64,000 nt of DNA from Arthrobacter sp. MAHUQ-56 (GCF_019710585.1 NZ_JAIFZQ010000016.1:434001-498000); one strand, 5' to 3'; positions 23,236 through 32,288 are shown, numbered from the stretch's first letter. Numbers and translations: made by a program. The notes: generated from the letters alone by a model not told the origin.

Positions 23236-25176
23236 GTGGAATTAACGCAGAGCATCCGGGCCGTCATCATCGGCGCCGGCCCCCGCGGCACCAGCGTGCT
23301 GGAGCGGTTGCTCGCCCACATGGCTGCTGCCAACGCATCCGGCGACCGGCAGGCCGCGCTCCATGTCGACGTCGTGGACCCCTACCCGGCAGGCCCCGGG
23401 CATGTCTGGCAGCCCGGGCAATCCAGGCTGTTCCTGATGAACACCCAGTCCTTCTACCCCACGCTGGTTCCGCAGGACCCCGCGCTGCCCGCACCGGTTG
23501 CCGGCACTACGTTCGACCAGTGGCGGGAACGCCAGCAGCGCACGCCCTTGCCGTCCCTCACCACGGATGAGCTGGCCGAGCTGGCCGTGCTGCAGTCCAA
23601 CGATTTCCCCAGCCGCGCGCTGTACGGCCGCTACCTCCAGTCCACACTGGCGGACCTGCTCGACAAGGCGCCCGACGGCGTCACCATCGACTTCCACGAA
23701 ACGACCGCTGAGTCGGTGCGCCGCCTCCCGGACGGAACGTTCGACGTCGGCCTGGCCACCGGGGCTACGATCCGCGCCGGTTCCGTGGTGCTCGCCCTGG
23801 GCCACATCCCGTCCCGGCTGAACCCCGAACAGCGGGAGCTGCAGGCCGCCGGCGGCCAGCTGGGCCTGCAGTACTTTCCCCCTGCAGTCCCCGCGGACGT
23901 GGACTGGACCCGGATCCCTGGGGGTGAACCGGTCCTGGTCAGGGGCATGGGGCTGAATTTCTTCGACACGATGGGGCAGCTGACGGAGGGCCGCGGGGGA
24001 AAGTTCGTCGCCAGGGGCAACCGGCTCGAGTACGAACCGTCCGGGCAGGAGCCCCGCATCATCGCCGCGTCCCGGCGGGGAACACCGTACCGGGCCAAGG
24101 CGGAACAGGCCGGTTATTATGCCTCATCGCTCACGCTGCGCTATCTCACCGAGGCGGCCCTGGAACGGCTGGCCACCGCCGGAATACGGCCCTCGTTCGA
24201 CCACGACCTGTGGCCGCTGCTGCACCGCGACGCGCTCTGGGCCTACTACTCCACGCTGGTGCGCTCGCAGCCTGGAGCGGTGCCGGACGCGCCTGCGTTC
24301 CTGGCCGCGCTGGAAGAAGCGCTGCGCCCGCATGCGCACAGCGCCGCCAACTGGGAGGACGGCGTCGAAAGCGTCCTGGCCGTCCACGTCGGCCCCCGGC
24401 ACCGCCTGGACCTGCCGGGCCTGGCGGCCCCGCTTGCCGGCCGCACCTTCGCCTCGCGCGCCGAGCACGACGCCGCTGTGGTCGAGTTCCTGCTCGACGA
24501 CGCCCGGCGTTCGGCACTCGGCGAGGATGATCCGGTCAAGATGGCCATCGGCGCCCTGCACCACGGACGTGCCGTCCTCAAGACGGCAGTGGCCGACGGC
24601 GGCATCACCGACGAATCATGGGTCGCCGGCCTGCGTGGCTGGTTCGAGTCCTTCGTTGAGGGCCTGGCCAGCGGGCCTCCGGCGCTGCGCTCCGAACAGC
24701 TCGCCGCGCTGGCACGGGCTGGCGTGGTCAGCTTTGTGGGGCCCGATCCAAAGTTCGCCGTGGACCGGAAGGCAAGGATGTTTACAGCGTCCTCGCCCTG
24801 GGTTGCCGGCTCGCCGGTGACCGCCCGGACCATGGTGGAGGCCCTCGCGCCGGGCAACCGGGTCGCGGCCAACGATTCCCCCGTGCTGGAACAGTTGCTC
24901 GCCGACGGGCTGGTGCGGCCGCGGCTGATGATGACGGCGGAAGGCGCCCCCGTGCAGTCCACGGGCCTGGACGTGCTGCCTCACCCCTACCGCCCGGTAG
25001 GGGCCAATGGGTCCGTCACGGAAAACCTGTACGTGCTGGGACTGCAGCTGTCGTCCTCCCAGTGGGGGACGGCGATCGCCGCTGAGGCCATCCAGCCGGG
25101 CGGCCCCGTGTACCGCAGCGGCCAGCGGACCCTCCGGGACGCCGACGAGATCGCCGCCGCCATCCTCGCCCCGTGA
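23236..25176 (+). CDS. Large FAD/NAD(P)-binding protein (YdhS-like)
   Basis: A 646-residue protein starting with GTG. A dinucleotide fold AVIIGAGPRGTSVLERLL begins at residue 9, and a second conserved stretch, LVRGMGLNFFDTMGQLTEG, is near 235. The length and order fit the FAD/NAD(P)-binding family represented by E. coli YdhS, whose reaction is not established. HVWQPGQSRLFLMNTQSFYPT resembles the region of N-hydroxylating monooxygenases that follows the FAD fold, but the full motif set is not visible. It lies alone, convergent with the VOC gene. Confidence 0.8.
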   Translation: MELTQSIRAVIIGAGPRGTSVLERLLAHMAAANASGDRQAALHVDVVDPYPAGPGHVWQPGQSRLFLMNTQSFYPTLVPQDPALPAPVAGTTFDQWRERQQRTPLPSLTTDELAELAVLQSNDFPSRALYGRYLQSTLADLLDKAPDGVTIDFHETTAESVRRLPDGTFDVGLATGATIRAGSVVLALGHIPSRLNPEQRELQAAGGQLGLQYFPPAVPADVDWTRIPGGEPVLVRGMGLNFFDTMGQLTEGRGGKFVARGNRLEYEPSGQEPRIIAASRRGTPYRAKAEQAGYYASSLTLRYLTEAALERLATAGIRPSFDHDLWPLLHRDALWAYYSTLVRSQPGAVPDAPAFLAALEEALRPHAHSAANWEDGVESVLAVHVGPRHRLDLPGLAAPLAGRTFASRAEHDAAVVEFLLDDARRSALGEDDPVKMAIGALHHGRAVLKTAVADGGITDESWVAGLRGWFESFVEGLASGPPALRSEQLAALARAGVVSFVGPDPKFAVDRKARMFTASSPWVAGSPVTARTMVEALAPGNRVAANDSPVLEQLLADGLVRPRLMMTAEGAPVQSTGLDVLPHPYRPVGANGSVTENLYVLGLQLSSSQWGTAIAAEAIQPGGPVYRSGQRTLRDADEIAAAILAP

Positions 25177-25251
25177 GTGTCGGCCGCTTCCAGCACGCAA
25201 TCCCGTCCCCGGTCCGTGCGCCTGACGCCGCTGCCGAGGTTGCCGCAGGCC

Positions 25252-26040
25252 CTACCTGCCCTGTTCCGGCACAGGCTGGATGATCCTGAAGACGGCGCCG
25301 GTGGGGTCGGCGAGCTGGGCAACGCGGCCGAAGTCCGAGTCCGAGGGGCCATCCTGCAGCACAGCGCCCATGGCCGTGGCCCTTTTGACGGTGGCATCCG
25401 TGTCCTCCACCGCAAAGTAGACCAGCCAGTGCGAGGGGATGTTTTCCGGCAGGTACCCTGAGGCGTCCATGATGCCGGCCTGGGCCGTCATGCCCGAGCC
25501 CATGGTGGTATAGCGGAATTCGGGGGTGTCGCTCAGTACCTCGGTTTCCCAGCCGAACACGTCTTTGTAGAACCGGACAGCGGCGTCGTAGTCCTTGGCA
25601 TGGAGTTCGTGCCAGGCGGCGGCTCCCGGCTCGGCCACGAGCTCGTAGCCCAGCATCTCGCGCGGCTGCCAGACACCTACGGCGGCGCCGGTGGCATCGC
25701 CGAAGATGGCCATGTGGCCCTGCCCTGGGACATCCATCGGCGGTACGTAGACCTGTCCGCCGCTGACCTCAACGGCTTTGGCGGTGGCCGCGGCGTCGTC
25801 CACCCGAAGATAGGTGGACCAGACGTCCGGCGTGCCGGCCGGGGAATCGTCCTTCTTCATCATCCCGGCAACAGGGCGCCCGTCTTTCGTGGCGGTGACG
25901 TAGCCACCGTACTTTTCGTCATCGCCGGTTTCGTACTCCCAGCCGAACAGGTCGGCGTAGAACCGCCGTGCCCCGGCGACGTCCGTCGTCATAAGGTCGA
26001 TCCAGCAGGGTGCGCCGGGAGTGGGTACGGGGCTGGGCAT
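25252..26040 (-). CDS. Double-domain VOC (glyoxalase-fold) protein
   Basis: The 262-residue product consists of two glyoxalase/bleomycin-resistance folds. The first (about 8-120) opens with PCWIDLMTTDVAGARRFYADLFGW; the second (about 140-255) has WHELHAKDYDAAVRFYKDVFGWE. Such two-domain proteins are common in actinobacteria, often annotated as glyoxalase-like or hydroxylase-like, and their substrates are usually unknown. Metal ligands cannot be assigned with confidence. The gene is monocistronic. Confidence 0.88.
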   Translation of the reverse strand: MPSPVPTPGAPCWIDLMTTDVAGARRFYADLFGWEYETGDDEKYGGYVTATKDGRPVAGMMKKDDSPAGTPDVWSTYLRVDDAAATAKAVEVSGGQVYVPPMDVPGQGHMAIFGDATGAAVGVWQPREMLGYELVAEPGAAAWHELHAKDYDAAVRFYKDVFGWETEVLSDTPEFRYTTMGSGMTAQAGIMDASGYLPENIPSHWLVYFAVEDTDATVKRATAMGAVLQDGPSDSDFGRVAQLADPTGAVFRIIQPVPEQGR

Positions 26041-26136
26041 GGAAGTCTCCTCGTGGTGTGCCGGCTGTCCGGTGGCCTTCGGGATGAAACACCCTGACCC
26101 TATTGACCGGGTCTGACACTTTCAAGGGGTGCGGGG

Positions 26137-26179
26137 AAAACAAAACCCCCGGCGGCCAAGGGCTGGCTGCCGGGGGTTT
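26137..26179 (-). terminator. Terminator after tRNA-Ser(TGA)
   Basis: An 11-bp stem (26143-26153 with 26169-26179) with a partly paired loop, followed in the transcript by a U-rich TTTTGTTTT run. Confidence 0.8.
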
Positions 26180-26185
26180 CCTGCG

Positions 26186-26273
26186 CGGAAGGTAAGAGAT
26201 TCGAACTCTTGGTACGGGGTTACCGCACACTGGTTTTCAAGACCAGCTCCTTCGGCCGCTCGGACAACCTTCC
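26186..26273 (-). tRNA. tRNA-Ser (anticodon TGA)
   Basis: A class II cloverleaf on the minus strand with acceptor GGAAGGT/ACCTTCC, discriminator G, a long variable arm and T-loop AGTTCGAATCT. The anticodon loop CTTGAAA gives TGA. CCA is not encoded. Confidence 0.97.
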
Positions 26274-26384
26274 TCAGCTAGTAGTGTTTCATAGGCACTT
26301 GCCTGCAACAAAACAGGCCCAAGGAAGGTGTCCGGTACAGGCTGGTTGCAGGCCGGCAGTTTGAGTCAGGAACGGGAGAGATCC

Positions 26385-27368
26385 ATGAAAGCCGTCTACA
26401 TAACAGAGCCGGGCGGCCCGGAGGTCCTGGAAGTCAGGGACGTTGACGCCCCGGTCCCCGGCCAGGGCGAAGTGCTGATTGATGTCGTGGCTGCAGGCCT
26501 GAACCGCGCCGACGTCCAGCAGCGCCGGGGTTTCTATCCGCCCCCGCCGGGTGCCTCCGAAATCCCAGGCCTCGAAGTATCAGGGCGGATCGCAGGTTTC
26601 GGGCCGGGCGTGAGCAAACCTTTCTCGATCGGGGACAAGGTTGTCGCACTGCTGGCGGGCGGCGGTTATGCCCAGCAGGTAGCGGTGCCTGCGGAGCAGG
26701 TGCTGCGGGTTCCTGACGGGGTTGACCTGGTGACGGCTGCATCGCTTCCCGAGGTGGCGGCAACCGTCTATTCCAACCTCGTGATGACTGCCCAGCTGCA
26801 GCCCGGCGAGACCGTGCTCATCCATGGGGCCACGGGCGGTATCGGCACGATGGCCATCCAGTTGGCCAAAGCGCTCGGTGCCAAGGTGGCCGCTACCGCC
26901 GGCTCCGACGAAAAGGTCAGCACAGCCAAGGCGTTCCTGGGGGCGGACATCGCCATCAACTACGCCGAGGAGAGCTTCCCCGAAAGCCTGCGCCGACAGA
27001 ATGGCGGCAAGGGCGCGGACGTGATCCTGGACGTGGTGGGGGCCAAGTACCTGCCGCAGAACGTGGATGCTTTGGCCGAGTATGGCCGCCTGGTGGTGAT
27101 TGGCCTGCAGGGAGGCACCAAGGGCGAGCTGGACCTGGGGCTGCTGCTGAAGAAGCGTGCTGCCGTAGTGGCCACGGCCCTCCGTCCCCGTCCGGTGGCG
27201 GAAAAGGGTGCGATCATGACTGCGGTGCGGGATGGCGTCTGGCCGTTGGTGGCCGACGGCACTATCCGTCCACTGGTGGCCAAGACTTTCCCGTTGGACC
27301 AGGTCCGTGCGGCGCACCGCTATTTCGACAGCGGCGACCACGTGGGCAAGATCCTGCTGGTCATGTAG
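26385..27368 (+). CDS. NAD(P)H:quinone oxidoreductase, zinc-free MDR family
   Basis: This 327-residue medium-chain reductase starts MKAVYITEPGGPEVLEVRDV, has the substrate-side LNRADVQQRRGFYPPPPG near 45 and the NADPH fold HGATGGIGTMAIQLAKALGAKV near 148, and lacks the catalytic zinc cysteines. It matches the PIG3/quinone-oxidoreductase group that reduces quinones with NADPH. GGGAGAG lies 7 nt before the ATG at 26385; the frame upstream is not gene-like. PadR is 117 bp downstream, but a promoter separates them. Confidence 0.93.
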   Translation: MKAVYITEPGGPEVLEVRDVDAPVPGQGEVLIDVVAAGLNRADVQQRRGFYPPPPGASEIPGLEVSGRIAGFGPGVSKPFSIGDKVVALLAGGGYAQQVAVPAEQVLRVPDGVDLVTAASLPEVAATVYSNLVMTAQLQPGETVLIHGATGGIGTMAIQLAKALGAKVAATAGSDEKVSTAKAFLGADIAINYAEESFPESLRRQNGGKGADVILDVVGAKYLPQNVDALAEYGRLVVIGLQGGTKGELDLGLLLKKRAAVVATALRPRPVAEKGAIMTAVRDGVWPLVADGTIRPLVAKTFPLDQVRAAHRYFDSGDHVGKILLVM

Positions 27369-27374
27369 CGGTAG

Positions 27375-27459
27375 ATACTCAGTATTGGCGTCCTCCTGCC
27401 TCGCGGGCTAGGCTTATCCATACGCGGTATGCACAGGTCTTGGGGGCCTGTGCATGCCG
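27375..27459 (+). promoter_or_regulatory. padR promoter with two palindromes
   Basis: TTGGCG (27385-27390), an 18-nt spacer and TAGGCT (27409-27414) form a promoter. ATACTCAGTAT (27375-27385) is an 11-bp palindrome touching the -35. A 15-bp hairpin (27425-27439 with 27445-27459, two G-U pairs) with the core ATGCACAGG/CCTGTGCAT covers the start of the transcript. PadR proteins bind ATG/CAT-type dyads, so autoregulation is likely. Confidence 0.55.
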
Positions 27460-27485
27460 GTAACGGCTAAGCCCGGGGGAGCACT

Positions 27486-28019
27486 ATGTCGATTCGCCAC
27501 AGCCTCCTCGCCCTGCTGCAGGACCAGCCGCGATACGGCTACCAGTTGCGGGTCGAGTTCGAGAACCGGACGGGGGCCACCTGGCCGCTGAACATTGGGC
27601 AGGTCTACACCACGCTGGACCGGCTGGAGCGGGACGGCCTTGTCGCAAAGAAGGGCGACGACGGCGAGGGGCACGTGGTCTACAGCATCACTGCCGCCGG
27701 GAAAGCGGAGGTGCAAACCTGGTTCGCCGCCCCCGTGGAGCGGAACAACCCGCCGCGCAACGAACTCGCCATCAAGCTCGCGCTCGCCGTCACGATCCCC
27801 GGAGCGGACGTCCAGGCCATCATCCAGGCGCAGCGTGTGGCATCCATCCGGGCGCTGCAGGATTACACCAAGGCCCGCAGGGACATCGCGGGCAACCAGC
27901 GGGCGGCCGATACCGCGTGGCTGCTGGTCCTGGATTCCCTGATCTTCCAGACCGAGGCGGAGGTCCGCTGGCTGGACCTGTGCGAGGCGCGGATGGTCCA
28001 GCAGGCGCAGTCCGGTTAG
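27486..28019 (+). CDS. PadR-family transcriptional regulator
   Basis: A 177-residue PadR protein. The winged helix at 1-85 contains HSLLALLQDQPRYGYQLRVEFE and GQVYTTLDRLERDGLVAKKG, and a helical C-terminal dimerisation domain with VQAIIQAQRVASIRALQ follows. PadR regulators often sit before an ABC exporter; none follows here, so the target genes are elsewhere, or it controls itself or the DUF1540 gene just downstream. The 5' region contains two palindromes. Confidence 0.9.
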   Translation: MSIRHSLLALLQDQPRYGYQLRVEFENRTGATWPLNIGQVYTTLDRLERDGLVAKKGDDGEGHVVYSITAAGKAEVQTWFAAPVERNNPPRNELAIKLALAVTIPGADVQAIIQAQRVASIRALQDYTKARRDIAGNQRAADTAWLLVLDSLIFQTEAEVRWLDLCEARMVQQAQSG

Positions 28020-28118
28020 GCATTACGTCACAGAATTGGGTCTTTTTGATGGCCGGGATCAGGCCTACGGTGGGTGCAGAAGCCGCCCGCCGGGCGGCGG
28101 AACCTACGGAGGAGCTCC

Positions 28119-28403
28119 ATGACAACCCACGTTGCCGACTGCAGTGTCACCCGTTGTTCGTTCAATGACCACGAAGGCTGCACGGCGCACGCCATCACCG
28201 TGGCGGGAACCCGGGACCACGCGTCCTGCGCCACCTTTATCGAAACCGGCATCCACGGCGGCCTGCCCAAGGTGCTGGCCGACGTCGGGGCCTGCCAGCG
28301 CGCCGAGTGCGTCCACAACGACCACCTGATGTGCAATGCGCCCGAGGTCCATGTTGGGCCGGGCGCCGACAACGCCGACTGCCTCACGTACGCCCACGCC
28401 TGA
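28119..28403 (+). CDS. Cysteine-rich DUF1540 protein
   Basis: The 94-residue protein contains two copies of a small four-cysteine module: CSVTRCSFNDHEGC with a later C near 50, and CQRAECVHNDHLMC with a later C near 89. This is the DUF1540 pattern, thought from its cysteines to bind a metal or cluster. The ATG at 28119 has GGAGGAG just upstream. No signal peptide. The role is unknown; it lies alone between padR and cstA. Confidence 0.85.
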   Translation: MTTHVADCSVTRCSFNDHEGCTAHAITVAGTRDHASCATFIETGIHGGLPKVLADVGACQRAECVHNDHLMCNAPEVHVGPGADNADCLTYAHA

Positions 28404-28635
28404 CAGCGCCTTCGCTGCGGTGGATGCCAAGGCTCCCGTTCGGAACACCGGACGGGAGCCTCCGCCTGGCCGCCGCCCGCCGTCGTCCTCCACGTCTGTT
28501 CGCCGGCTCATTCGTCGACGCCTCGCCGCCGCTCGCCGCACGGCCCGGCGCCACGCCGCCCTCGCGCGTTCCCGCAAGGCTACCCGTTGGTAGGGTGCCG
28601 GATAGCAGAAGCGGGAAAACTCTCAAGGAGGAGAC

Positions 28636-30933
28636 ATGGCCGGAGTGCCTGACCAACGGAAGAACGGATCACGGGCGGAGGGCGGACTGGCCACAGACCC
28701 GAATCTTCCCCCGGCCGCCGTGGACGAAGCAAGGCTGGAAGCCGAAGAGCGGAAATGGACGCCCCGCAAGATCGCGCTGTGGGCCGCCATCGCCCTGCTG
28801 GGTGGCGTTGCCTGGTTCATGCTGGCGATCGTCCGCGGTGAAACAGTCAATGCCATCTGGTTCGTCTTCGCCTCGGTCTGCACCTACCTGATCGGCTACC
28901 GCTTCTACTCGAAGGTGATCGAACGGTACATCACCAAGCCTGACGACCGCCGGGCCACTCCCGCCGAGTACAAGGCGGATGGCAAGGATTACGTCCGCAC
29001 TGACCGGAACGTCCTGTTCGGGCACCACTTCGCGGCCATCGCCGGCGCCGGCCCGCTGGTGGGCCCGGTCATCGCGGCGCAGATGGGCTACCTCCCCGGC
29101 ACCATCTGGATCATCGTCGGCGTGGTTTTTGCCGGAGCGGTGCAGGACTACCTGGTGATGTTCTTCTCGATGCGCCGCGGGGGCCGGTCCCTGGGCCAGA
29201 TGGCCCGCGAGGAGCTCGGCGTCATCGGCGGCACCGCAGCCCTGATCGCCACCCTGCTCATCATGGTGATCATTGTCGCCATCCTCGCGCTCGTCGTCGT
29301 CAACGCCCTCGGTGAAAGCCCGTGGGGCGTGTTCTCGGTGGGCATGACCATCCCCATCGCCCTGTTCATGGGCGTCTACCTGCGTTTCCTGCGGCCGGGC
29401 AAGGTCATGGAAGTTTCGATCATCGGCTTCGTCCTGCTGATGGCCGCCATCATCGGCGGCGGCCTGGTGGCCCAGACCGGGTGGGGCGCCGCCGTGTTCC
29501 ATTTGGACAAGGTGACCATCGCGTGGGGCCTGATCATCTACGGCTTCATCGCCGCCATCCTGCCCGTCTGGCTGCTCCTGGCACCGCGTGACTACCTCTC
29601 CACCTTCATGAAGATCGGCGTGATCGTCATGCTCGCGCTGGCCATTGTCGTCGTCCGGCCCGAGGTCAACGTCCCGGCCTTCAGCGAATTTGCCAGCCGC
29701 GAGAACGGCCCGGTGTTCTCCGGAGCGCTGTTCCCGTTCCTCTTCGTCACCATCGCCTGCGGCGCCCTCTCCGGATTCCACGCCCTGATCTCCTCCGGCA
29801 CCACCCCCAAGCTGGTGGAAAAGGAACGGCAGACCCGGTACATCGGCTACGGCGGCATGCTGATGGAATCCTTCGTGGCCATCATGGCCCTGGTCGCGGC
29901 CATCTCGATCGACCGCGGCCTCTACTTCGCCATGAACGCCCCCGCTGCCCTGACCGGCGGAACCGTCGAAACGGCAGCCACCTGGGTCAACAGCCTGGGC
30001 CTGAGCGGCGTCAACATCACGCCCGGCCTGCTCAGTGAAACCGCCGCCAACGTGGGCGAACAGAGCATCGTCTCCCGCACCGGTGGTGCCCCCACCCTGG
30101 CCGTGGGGCTGGCGCACATCATGCACCAGTTCATCGGCGGGACGGCCATGATGGGCTTCTGGTACCACTTCGCCATCATGTTCGAGGCGCTGTTCATCCT
30201 CACCGCAGTGGACGCCGGCACCCGCGTCGCCCGGTTCATGCTGCAGGACTCGATCGGCAACTTCGTCCCCAAGTTCAAGGAAGCCTCATGGCGGCCGGGT
30301 GCCTGGCTGTGCACCGCCGTCATGGTCGCTGCCTGGGGCGCCGTGCTGCTCATGGGCGTCACCGATCCGCTGGGCGGCATCAACACCCTGTTCCCGCTCT
30401 TCGGCATCGCCAACCAGCTGCTGGCGGCCATTGCCCTGGCCGTGTGCCTGGCCATCGTCGCCAAGCGCGGCACCTTCAAGTACCTCTGGATCGTGGCGCT
30501 GCCGCTGGCCTTCGCCGCGGTGGTCACCATCACGGCCAGCTACCAGAAGATCTTCTCGCCCGTCCCCGCCGTCGGATACTTCGCCAACAACGCAGCCTTC
30601 AGCAAGGCGCTGGCGGACGGCAAGAAGGAATTCGGCACCGCCAAGACGGTGGCGGCCATGGAAGCCGTGGTCCGCAACACCACCATCCAGGGCTGGCTGT
30701 CCGTGATCTTCGTGGTGCTCAGCATCATCGTTATTGCGACGGCGGTCCTCGCCACCGTTAGGGCGTTCCGTAACAGGGCGGCCGGGATCGCCAGGACGGA
30801 CAACGAGGACCCGTTCGTTCCGTCGCGCGTCTTCGCGCCCGCAGGCCTGGTGCCAACCGCTGCCGAGCGCGAGCTTGCCGCCGAGTGGGACAAGCTGCCC
30901 GCCGACGCCCGGCTTGAGCGGACGGGGCACTGA
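28636..30933 (+). CDS. cstA: CstA-family carbon starvation / peptide or pyruvate transporter
   Basis: A 765-residue inner-membrane protein with about 16-18 helices. Hallmarks of CstA are HHFAAIAGAGPLVGPVIAAQMGYLPG near 130, VQDYLVMFFSMRRGGRSLG, and GALSGFHALISSGTTPKLVEKE near 375. Characterised members import peptides (CstA) or pyruvate (BtsT). A strong AAGGAGGAGA ribosome site precedes the ATG. The stop codon overlaps the start of the ybdD-like gene, the usual partner. The first 45 residues are a hydrophilic cytoplasmic extension. Confidence 0.95.
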   Translation: MAGVPDQRKNGSRAEGGLATDPNLPPAAVDEARLEAEERKWTPRKIALWAAIALLGGVAWFMLAIVRGETVNAIWFVFASVCTYLIGYRFYSKVIERYITKPDDRRATPAEYKADGKDYVRTDRNVLFGHHFAAIAGAGPLVGPVIAAQMGYLPGTIWIIVGVVFAGAVQDYLVMFFSMRRGGRSLGQMAREELGVIGGTAALIATLLIMVIIVAILALVVVNALGESPWGVFSVGMTIPIALFMGVYLRFLRPGKVMEVSIIGFVLLMAAIIGGGLVAQTGWGAAVFHLDKVTIAWGLIIYGFIAAILPVWLLLAPRDYLSTFMKIGVIVMLALAIVVVRPEVNVPAFSEFASRENGPVFSGALFPFLFVTIACGALSGFHALISSGTTPKLVEKERQTRYIGYGGMLMESFVAIMALVAAISIDRGLYFAMNAPAALTGGTVETAATWVNSLGLSGVNITPGLLSETAANVGEQSIVSRTGGAPTLAVGLAHIMHQFIGGTAMMGFWYHFAIMFEALFILTAVDAGTRVARFMLQDSIGNFVPKFKEASWRPGAWLCTAVMVAAWGAVLLMGVTDPLGGINTLFPLFGIANQLLAAIALAVCLAIVAKRGTFKYLWIVALPLAFAAVVTITASYQKIFSPVPAVGYFANNAAFSKALADGKKEFGTAKTVAAMEAVVRNTTIQGWLSVIFVVLSIIVIATAVLATVRAFRNRAAGIARTDNEDPFVPSRVFAPAGLVPTAAERELAAEWDKLPADARLERTGH

Positions 30934-31136
30934 TGGGTTCCGGCCTCGCCGTGGTAGCGAACGGGTTCCGGGGGTTCGCCCGGTACCTCGGCGGCGTCAT
31001 GGGCGCAGATGCCTACGCCAAGTACCTGGAGCACCACAAGGCGGCCGGGCACGCCGGGCCGCCGCTCGGCGAGCGGGAGTTCTGGCGGGACCGTACGGAC
31101 CGGCAGGACAGCAATCCGCAAGGCAGGTGCTGCTGA
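30933..31136 (+). CDS. ybdD: YbdD/YjiX-family small protein, CstA partner
   Basis: A 67-residue protein of the DUF466 family, which occurs almost always immediately behind cstA-type genes. FARYLGGVMGADAYAKYLEHHKAAG followed by EREFWRDR is the family core. The ATG shares its A with the cstA stop codon (TGATG), so translation is coupled. It ends in two cysteines. It is probably needed for full transport activity, as reported for YjiX with BtsT. Confidence 0.92.
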   Translation: MGSGLAVVANGFRGFARYLGGVMGADAYAKYLEHHKAAGHAGPPLGEREFWRDRTDRQDSNPQGRCC

Positions 31137-31213
31137 TTGAGCCTGCAGCGGACAAGCCCCCCGAGGAGCTTTTTCGGGGACTTCCGGCGGATTGCACATG
31201 AGAGTATGAACGC

Positions 31214-31840
31214 ATGAGCGATCCCAAAGACACTCAGGAAGCTGAGGACCTCCCGGTAGAAGGCACCCCCGTCGACGACAGCCAGGAACCGATCCCCAGC
31301 CCGGCTACACCGGACGGCAAGCCCCGGGGCAGCAATCTGCAGGACCTCGTGGACGAGCCGGCCAAGGTGATGCGGATCGGCACCATGATCCGCCAGCTCC
31401 TCGAAGAGGTGAAGTCCGCGCCCCTGGACGACGCCGCCAGGGGCAGGCTCGCTGCCATCCACGAGCGGTCCATCAAGGAGCTCGAGGACGGGCTGGCGCC
31501 GGAGCTGGTGGAGGAACTGGACAGGATCAGCCTGCCTTTCTCCGACGACGCCACTCCGTCCGACGCTGAACTCCGCATCGCCCAGGCACAGTTGGTGGGC
31601 TGGCTGGAGGGTCTCTTCCATGGCATCCAGACCGCCATCGCGGCCCAAAACGCAGCCAGGGAACATGCCGTTGCCCAGCTGCAGCTGCGCCAACTGCCGC
31701 CGGGCACCATGATCGCGCCCGGCGTCGTCATCGGGGAAAACGGCGAGCCGCAGCGGGCCCCCGCCGGTGCCCGGCCCGGAGCCCCCGCAAAGTCCGGCCA
31801 GCGTGAAGACCCGGACCACGGTCCGGGCCAGTACCTGTAG
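31214..31840 (+). CDS. bpa: Bacterial proteasome activator
   Basis: The 208-residue protein matches mycobacterial Bpa (PafE) throughout its core: DEPAKVMRIGTMIRQLLEEVKSAPLD, IKELEDGLAPELVEELDRISLPF and DAELRIAQAQLVGWLEGLFHGIQTA. It ends with the docking motif GQYL that opens the 20S proteasome gate. Bpa forms a dodecameric ring and feeds unfolded or specific substrates to the proteasome without ATP. The N-terminal 45 residues and the loop before GQYL are disordered and longer than usual. The pup-proteasome genes are not in this window. Confidence 0.95.
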   Translation: MSDPKDTQEAEDLPVEGTPVDDSQEPIPSPATPDGKPRGSNLQDLVDEPAKVMRIGTMIRQLLEEVKSAPLDDAARGRLAAIHERSIKELEDGLAPELVEELDRISLPFSDDATPSDAELRIAQAQLVGWLEGLFHGIQTAIAAQNAAREHAVAQLQLRQLPPGTMIAPGVVIGENGEPQRAPAGARPGAPAKSGQREDPDHGPGQYL

Positions 31841-31847
31841 GTTCCGC

Positions 31848-32288
31848 TTGGGCTTTTTCAGCGCCGCCAGGCAGGGGCGGAAGGATGACGCGGAACTTGG
31901 CCAAGGGTTGTGGCGCCGCGCGCACGACCGGTTCCACCGGGGACTGGACCGCTTCCACCAGGTGCTGGAAGGCGTGGAGGACGACCAGCTGTACGGCGAG
32001 CTGGTGGACATTGCCAATGACCTGGCCGCCCTCCTGCAACGGGTCAGGGCAGTGTGCGTGGAGGCGCAGCGGCGTGCGCCCAGCGAGGGGCTGGATATTC
32101 CCGCGGGCCTCTCGGACGTGCACCGGTCCCTGTCCAAAGCTGGAAATTCCCTCGCGACCACGGCGGAAGCGGCAGCCATGCTGCGGCTCGCCGTGGGGCC
32201 CGTGCCCGTGGGGGCGGCCTCCGTGCGGCGCCGGGCGGAGGCAGTGTTCCAGCAGGTGGCCGACGCCGAACGGCAGCTTCACGGGTAG
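31848..32288 (+). CDS. Unknown helical protein directly behind bpa
   Basis: I do not recognise a family. From a TTG at 31848, 7 bp after the bpa stop and with GTAGG upstream, the 146-residue product begins LGFFSAARQGRKDDAELGQG. It is nearly all predicted helix, rich in Arg, Ala and Glu, with heptad-like patterns (LDRFHQVLEGVEDDQLYGELVDIANDLAALL) and no membrane segment. Spacing and orientation suggest a bicistronic unit with bpa. It could be a proteasome-related adaptor or simply co-transcribed. The start codon is uncertain; GTG at 31803 would overlap bpa. Confidence 0.7.
   Translation: MGFFSAARQGRKDDAELGQGLWRRAHDRFHRGLDRFHQVLEGVEDDQLYGELVDIANDLAALLQRVRAVCVEAQRRAPSEGLDIPAGLSDVHRSLSKAGNSLATTAEAAAMLRLAVGPVPVGAASVRRRAEAVFQQVADAERQLHG

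Noticed and set aside
28669..30168. 499-codon frame opposite cstA, and a similar 392-codon frame opposite glgP at 61850-63028
   Set aside because: Both are His/Gly/Asp-rich shadows of genes with clear family motifs.
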